Below, one piece after another: positions 58,606 to 64,000 of a stretch of 64,000 nt of DNA (its first letter is position 1; every line of letters begins with the position of its first letter). The DNA lies in assembly GCA_025738555.1 (NCBI GenBank), contig JAOVFP010000003.1, positions 4,216,001-4,280,000 of the forward strand. The letters are read 5' to 3'. Position numbers and translations under genes: made by a program. The stretch is from Cyathus striatus. Taxonomy: Eukaryota > Basidiomycota > Agaricomycetes > Agaricales > Nidulariaceae. The notes beneath the pieces are model-generated. The model was not told where the DNA came from. It saw nothing but the letters and a program-made list of their open reading frames with translations, and did not search any database.

Positions 58606-58687
58606 GCACTCAAAAAATGCCAGGTGAAATTGATTGAGGCAATCAATTCCACCTAGCATTTTTTGAAAATTTTAGCTGACACCACTC

Positions 58688-59078
58688 AACTGAAGGCTAA
58701 GTACAAATCGAGTACTACTTAAATACTGGAGACTCGGAGTAAGTAAAGGCCAGCAGAGAAGTATGGTCAGGGTGGGCGTATGTAGAATGAAGACTATAAC
58801 TAATTAAACATAATAAAACACGTTGGAGAAGTGAGTGCATATGGTGGTGTAAAGTGAAACTGATAGTGGCGCACTTAAGAATGATAAGTGACTCACTATG
58901 ATATGTATACTACAATACTGAGGGGATAGCTCAGTAGGACGGAAGAAAGGAAATGAGAGTAATCTATGTACAGTAATCAATATGTAATATTTAGAATGTA
59001 ATCAAGGTCCGGAGTAAACAAAGGTGAAAGCAGAGTAAAGGTATAGTAGTCTGGAGGTAGGCGATACGGGATATGACA
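58688..59078 (-). repeat. 5' LTR of the chromovirus, outer part
   Basis: Continues the LTR from the duplicated AACTGAA and ends GATATGACA at 59078. Compared with the 3' LTR it lacks ~12 bases in the gctggccaaggc region; most other differences are at CpG. Confidence 0.9.
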
Positions 59079-60281
59079 TACAGGTCATAGGTAAGGGTAC
59101 CAGTGGGTATGGGTATGGGTCAGGTCTTGAAGACCTGTAACCTGCAGGTCCCATAGGGAGTTCATTGAATAAAAATGAGGGAAATAATACTTTTGCAACA
59201 GTAATACTTATAAATAAGCTAATAGTTAATATTAATATAGACTGTGCTTGTATTTAAAGCAAAACCTCGGTTTTGCATTTTGTTCAGCTCGCAGGGTTGA
59301 GCTTATGTGATATACCTATATGCAATTCATTCAAATTAACATTACTACTCCAATTCATTTTGCATTTCTTTGATATTATGGATATAGATAGCGCATTTCT
59401 GCATGGTAATAACAACTCTACATTCATATTTTATGGCCATCTCATTTATGTTCTATTAATAATATTGTCTGCCTCTTCCCCAATACACAGAAATTAGGAT
59501 TCCTTCTCTATACCACACTCACACCTTTTGTATTTCTACAGACATATTGCATTGTGATATAATGGTTACATGCACTATATTACATGCTCTATATCACTGT
59601 GTATTGTACATGATACATGTTTATTTAATATTCTTCTATGTTTTGTAGAATTTCCTAGATTCTGAGGATGGTATGATACAACCAGCAGTTATTGCTCGAC
59701 TCCTTCGTCTTTTCGCATACTTATACCCATGTTGTCTATGTATAAAATGAGCTACTATACATAACATTGGCACATCCGGTTCAAGTGCTACGAAATAGGC
59801 ATTCTGTATCTCTTATATTCTGGAGATAGTATGATGTAAGTAGTAGTGTTCACTCGACTCTCTTGAATATTTGTGTACAAATACCCGTGTAGTATACATA
59901 CACAATGAGCTATTATACAGGATGTTCGCACATCTGGTTCAAGCACTACAAAATAAGCATTCCATATTTCTTATATTCAGGAAATAGCACAATAAAAGCA
60001 GCTGCTTTCACTCAAACATCACACATGCTAGCGTATGAATACCAGTCACGGCTACGTACAAAATGAGCTATTACACAAGATTACCATACATCTGCTTCAA
60101 GTGATATGAATTAATTCATTATATATTTATTCAAATTGTGAAGTATGTAAGTATTAGTAAAACCCATGGGTTGTGATACCCATGGGCACCTGTACCCATG
60201 GGAATGGGTATGGGTTGGCATGAGTATGAGTATGGGTCAAGCTCCAGACACCCATGGGTTACCCATGATGTTGCCTAGTAG
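59079..60281. other. Right arm of the older insertion into copy 2
   Basis: Begins at the target duplication of the chromovirus and ends where copy 2 resumes. Repeated gggtatgggt words lie at both ends (59100-59130 and 60200-60240), which suggests the termini of an old element. A ~125-base degenerate unit (ctcactcgactctcttgaat type, with aaatgagctatta) recurs three times between 59680 and 60110. No gene is recognised. Confidence 0.5.
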
Positions 60282-60626
60282 TATGTGACTTTGATAGTGT
60301 CCTTTGTAACATTGTTATCAATGAGCAGGTTGGTGAAGATGGAAGTTAAGTGTGAGAGTGGGGAGTGCTAAGTATTGCCATGGGTAATGCAATAATGTGC
60401 AGAGGACCATTCTGGTTATCAGGCTGCTAATAATTAAACTAACTCTGCATAAGTACACTCCAAGCACAAAGTTTTAATGTTAGCTGTTACTAAAATACAT
60501 ATTTGTAGTCAAATACTTGACTTAAGTAGTATTGTCAATTAAATCATGGATTAATAGCAGAATCTGGAGATGTGGGATAGTCAAGACATCCAGTACATAC
60601 AAAGAAATTTAACATGCTCTTAGTTT

Positions 60627-62446
60627 CAGTAATTTACACTCCCCCTGGAGGTCTGTATGGATCTGCACGGAATCCGTACAGATCTGTACAGACCTGTGTG
60701 GGTTACATACAGAATTTAAATAGTAGTAATTTTTATTGTTTGAGGTGATAATTCTGTGTGGATTAATGTAACAATGGAATGGGAATGTATAGTATCACAC
60801 TCAACACTTAGTGTTATACTTAATGCATAGTGTTACAGTTAATGTATTGATATGACTAACTTTTAGAAGAACTTTATTATGTCAGTAGTAACACCACCAA
60901 CATAAAATATGTAATTATGTTAGTTATATTTAGTACGAAGGGTGTCTGGTTTGCAATAATGAAATAGAACAATGTTAAAGACAATAAATTGCTTTTCTAA
61001 GACTTAATTTTAATACTCCAATTGCAATTCTAGTTTAAAAACGCAGATATCCAATATTCAATTCAATTTACTAGTACTCAGTACTTCAAATTCTAATAAA
61101 ACTTCAGATACTGATTCAAGAACATTACTCTACTTCGAGAATGGAAGACAGCTTGTGCAGTACTTGGCTCTACCTACACTACCATCCCTAAGTTATATAC
61201 TACAGTTCTACCTACTTTATTTGTAATGGTAAAATAGTGTATCATATGTGTAAATAAATGGTGTATATCTACTTCTGAAACTGTCCATAGGTTCTCAGAG
61301 GTGCAGAGAACCCTCCATATGGTTACAACTTGTTCCTGAGGTGCCTCAAATGCTGTGGCATTGGTACTAGCTTGGTACATGCACTAAAGCACATGTGCAT
61401 GTAGGTACATACTCGGTTACATGGAATTTCGGAGTTAACAGCTTCTTTGTGATGCGCGCATCAATAGCACATGATGGCATATGTGCCATACTTGGCAGTT
61501 TCGCTCACAGCACCCCATATGGTTTTGCACATATCTCTAGTGCAGCCATCTGGGTCCAGATACGGGTGGTATGAGATACATCCTTTGCTACAGCCTTGAG
61601 ATGAGGCAATGGGAATTTCCTCCAGAGCATTACTTTACATAATAATGGCACATGGTATGATGCGTTGGACTTTGTGCTAGAGCACCATTCAAGGTGTGTG
61701 AGAGTGGTCCAGCAGCTTCGTTATAGAATACTAATAATTAAATAAGTAGCTTAGTGGCTACTAAGAAATGAATAGAGCATATTTAATAAGTGCAGAAAGC
61801 CAGCAACCCATATAATATATCTTTCCATACCCTTGGTTTGTATTGAGATACTTTAGCTGGCAGTGTGGGTCTCAGCCCCAGCCCTTGTACTCTTCCCTTA
61901 GTAATGTATTTTGTATAAAATACTATAATTGGCAACTCAGGACTCGTTCCAACTCTTGTACTCATGGGGCGGCATCTGCACAGATAGAATATAGGAGTTT
62001 GAATAAAATGCCATAATAATTGAAAAATAAGTTTATTTTAAAAGCTGGTGTATCAGTATAGTGTCACACTCAATACTTAGTGTAACACTCAATGCTTAGT
62101 GTCATGCTTAATGCATAGTGTCACACTCAATTCTTAGTGTCACACTTAATGCATAGTGTCACACTTAATGCTTAGCATCACACTCAATGCATAGTGTCAC
62201 ACTTCATGCACAGTGTCACACTTAATGCTTAGTGTCACACAATTTTCTATTCTAATTTTCCAAAAGAAAATAAGTATAATAAGATTCTGTACAGAATTTT
62301 TCAGGTCTGTAATGCGGAATTCTGTGTAATCCACACAGAATCAAAAAAACCTCTGCCAAATCTGTGCAGATTCTGCACAGACTCCAAAAATTCCATATGG
62401 ATTCTGCACAGATCTGTACAGAACACCCGGCTAAGTGTAAAGAGCT
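60627..62446. mobile_element. CCCCC-type MITE with GATCTGTACAGA and TGTCACACT repeats
   Basis: The left end CAGTAATTTACACTCCCCC and the reverse-complement right end AGCTCTTTACACTTAGCC sit inside a 9-base duplication, TCTTAGTTT (60618-60626) and CCTTAGTTT (62447-62455). Copy 1 has a single CTTAGTT at this place (4849-4855), which proves insertion. Subterminal words GATCTGTACAGA and GGATCTGCAC repeat at both ends. The interior (60780-60830 and 62050-62240) has TGTCACACTTAATGC units. The middle (61100-61980) has a few short frames, none recognised. Confidence 0.88.
62050..62245. repeat. ~20-base TAGTGTCACACTCAATGC array
   Basis: About ten units alternate cttagtgtcacactcaatg and catagtgtcacacttaatg. 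The same unit occurs about three times at the other end (60795-60840). Confidence 0.92.
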
Positions 62447-63710
62447 CCTTAGTTTGACTTGTGCAAGCACAAAGTCTTAAGACCCACAACAAGGGATAAC
62501 AAGTATCCCACTCACCCTGGGGAGATATACCTTTATATCCCAAATCTCAAATGTTGTCAAATGCTATTGATGTCAGCATGCCAGAAGGTTAGGATAGGAA
62601 CAGGGTCGAAACAATAGACAAATATACCAGTCCAATGCCAAACCTAAGTCTGACAAAGCACATGTTTTATATAATTAAAACATGGTGAGTATAGCACAAA
62701 TTGTATGGAGGAAATATCAGAATGCTAACAAAATAAGTGTGTCAACAAACCTAAGTTGTGAATAGCACACATGGAGTACTATCCCCAGCCTGATGGACAG
62801 TACAGATCTGCCAGACACACAACTTGCTACCAAGAAATGTGTGTTCAATGATAATCCTAAGTTGTATGGATGTTGTGCATGCTGAACCTGGTGGGTACAA
62901 CACATACTTGCCCATTGGAAAAGCCAGGGATTAATGTCAAGGTTTCAGATATGGTTGTTGCCAGAGACCAAAGTTTGAACCAAAGCTGCATGAGAAAAAG
63001 AGGAGTGAGAGGTTGTCAAGAAGGAGAGTATGCACTTTTCAAAACTGCCAGGCATGACCCTGGGACATCATCAGAGACCACAGGCAGTGGACAACATTAT
63101 TTGCTAGTAATGGAGAAACATTGGTAAATAGGCATTCCTGAGCCAGAAGAAGATGGGTCCAGGAGGCTGACATGAATGATGGAAGCAAGAGTGTAACCAA
63201 GGATGCTGCAAAGAAAACCACTAGTAGAGAAGATTATGGGTAAATATCAATGAAATTTAATGAGATAAAACATACATCTGGACAAGTTCATGATAAATTT
63301 GACAAACAATGAGGCAGAGTTGCTGGATGAGCAGTTGGCCACCACAAATATAAAATTAACAGTGAACATTTACCAGTACCAAATAGTTCTGAACAGGGTG
63401 AGGGATAATAAGATTGTATGGAGGGAGTATGAGGCAAATAGTAGAAATGGAAAAGTCAAGATCATGGTGGTTTGGAAGAAAGAGAGTGAAGGTGAGGCTG
63501 CAGAATATTTAGGTGGCTGGATGTCTTCCAACAGTCAAATAGCACTTCAGACTCCAATGGACCCATAATGAAATACATGACAGTTTACAGAGTAGAAAAT
63601 GAACATTGGAGGCTATTTAGACTTTCTTATAATCAATATTTTCTAAACAATATGCAGTACATAGACAAATTTCCTCAGCTTGGTATCAACTTCAAAGTTC
63701 AAAAACTTGA

Positions 63711-64000
63711 TCAATCACTCAATGTCCCCACCATTTCCTCCTCTGCAGTCTCAGCCACAACTGTCAAACAAAAAACCATCCTATCTATAATAATTTTCAC
63801 CAAATCCACCAGATCCCCATGTTGTATATGACCAGGATCAGTCACCTCCCAAATGAACCCCATATGTACCACAATCATGCCCTTCATATACTCCACATAA
63901 TGCAGCATTTCCAGCACCTCCATCATTAGAAACATATGCATATGCTACTGAACCTCCTCAGATCCAACATGGTAATTGTCCATCTCCACCTTATGTAGTT
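63711..64000 (-). pseudogene. Gene A paralogue fragment (C-terminal part), runs off the window
   Basis: The minus-strand translation contains HKVEMDN, EVLEMLHYVEYMK and ETAEEEMVGTLSD, aligning with gene A words HQVEMDN, EVLDMLHYAEVVK and EGEEAGKLSD. A TAG near 63942 interrupts it, and it continues past the window edge. It starts right after copy 2 stops matching copy 1, just as the gene B paralogue fragment does for copy 1 at 6076. Confidence 0.65.

Larger units (their letters stand above)
54649..58687. mobile_element. Palindromic TIR/satellite element (family 1), complete, ~4.0 kb
   Basis: The 7-base direct repeat AACTGAA (54642-54648 and 58688-58694) flanks an element whose arms are reverse complements over ~1.4-1.6 kb. 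The shared terminus GTGYCAGCTAAAATTTTC is at 54654 and 58682. Each arm has, from outside in: a short hairpin (AATTGATTG...CAATCAATT), an outer array of 57-61-base units, an inner GTCAC/GTGAC satellite, and a transition to a ~1 kb unique core (56225-57245). The core has no coding gene and matches bases 1-470 of the window. CpG is abundant, so this is the youngest layer here. It lies inside the chromovirus 5' LTR. The family is not one I know; non-autonomous. Confidence 0.88.
46228..59078 (-). mobile_element. Ty3/Gypsy chromovirus with antisense gene, nested insertions
   Basis: On the minus strand: 5' LTR (58688-59078 plus 54384-54648, split by a nested element), gag (54366-53099), protease (52982-52209), RT-RNaseH-integrase-chromodomain (52208-49054, split by a solo LTR), an antisense spliced gene (47074-48721), a G-rich polypurine tract beside the 3' LTR (aaggggggaata, near 46893), and the 3' LTR (46228-46889). 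The target duplication is CACAG/TACAG. The internal order PR-RT-RH-IN and the chromodomain place it in the Ty3 chromoviruses, which copy via RNA and often integrate into heterochromatin. Both catalytic Asp changes and a TGA between PR and RT show that it is inactive. Confidence 0.93.
60282..63645. repeat. Segmental duplication, copy 2, right part
   Basis: Resumes at tatgtgactttgatag, matching 4513 of copy 1, and runs to 63645, matching 6075. It is interrupted by a MITE at 60627-62446. CpG sites are mostly lost. A frame at 63290-63568 (92 codons) is longer here than in copy 1, which has a small deletion. Confidence 0.87.

Overview
The window looks like a transposon-dense, partly methylation-decayed region of a filamentous basidiomycete genome, most likely Agaricomycetes. 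The reasons are: very short spliceosomal introns (46-58 bases) with GT-AG ends and CTAAC/CTRAY-like branch sites; a NACHT-WD40 (NLR-type) gene of the expanded mushroom class; a KDZ transposase; a pogo-like DDE endonuclease of the kind common in mushrooms; a hAT element; and a Ty3/Gypsy chromovirus. No bacterial-type operon, tRNA, rRNA or CRISPR array was seen.

Layout. 1-1865: right part of a satellite-bearing terminal-inverted-repeat (TIR) element. 1868-6075: a segment (copy 1) with two convergent unrecognised genes, A (+, spliced, probably a mitochondrial membrane protein) and B (-). 6076-7654: a fragment of a B paralogue, then a 5'-truncated flavin monooxygenase gene. 7655-13132: CpG-rich sequence with a ~430-base tandem duplication but no recognised gene. 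13133-16667: an intact four-exon NACHT-WD40 gene. 16767-17890: a non-autonomous TIR element. 18030-21070: pyrimidine-rich repeats. 21690-26400: a lysine/glutamate-rich multi-exon gene followed by a KDZ transposase full of CGA-to-TGA stops. 27412-28486: two solo LTRs. 28548-31700: decayed hAT on the minus strand. 32950-38445: a 331-base satellite split by a DDE transposon that itself carries a MITE. 39914-42443: an unrecognised minus-strand gene split by a 1.6 kb TIR element.

42718-63645 is a second, CpG-stripped copy (copy 2) of the 1868-6075 segment, cut by a 14.9 kb composite insertion (45370-60281). Inside that lies a Ty3/Gypsy chromovirus (46228-59078) that carries an antisense, spliced, apparently intact gene with a Zn2Cys6-like cysteine cluster. 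The chromovirus is cut by a solo LTR in its chromodomain and by a 4 kb palindromic TIR/satellite element (54649-58687) in its 5' LTR. The order of events can be read from target duplications and CpG content: copy 2 is oldest, then the 2 kb insertion, then Gypsy, then the palindromic element.

The main themes are (1) CpG-to-TpG/CpA decay that kills transposons at identifiable codons, including catalytic Asp codons of reverse transcriptase and integrase; (2) an intact NLR gene with eight near-identical WD40 units and essentially no CpG in the same territory; and (3) several families of non-autonomous TIR elements that have recruited their own subterminal tandem repeats, repeatedly built round a TGTCAC/GTGACA word. 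I consider (3), together with the antisense zinc-cluster gene, the best candidates for something undescribed.
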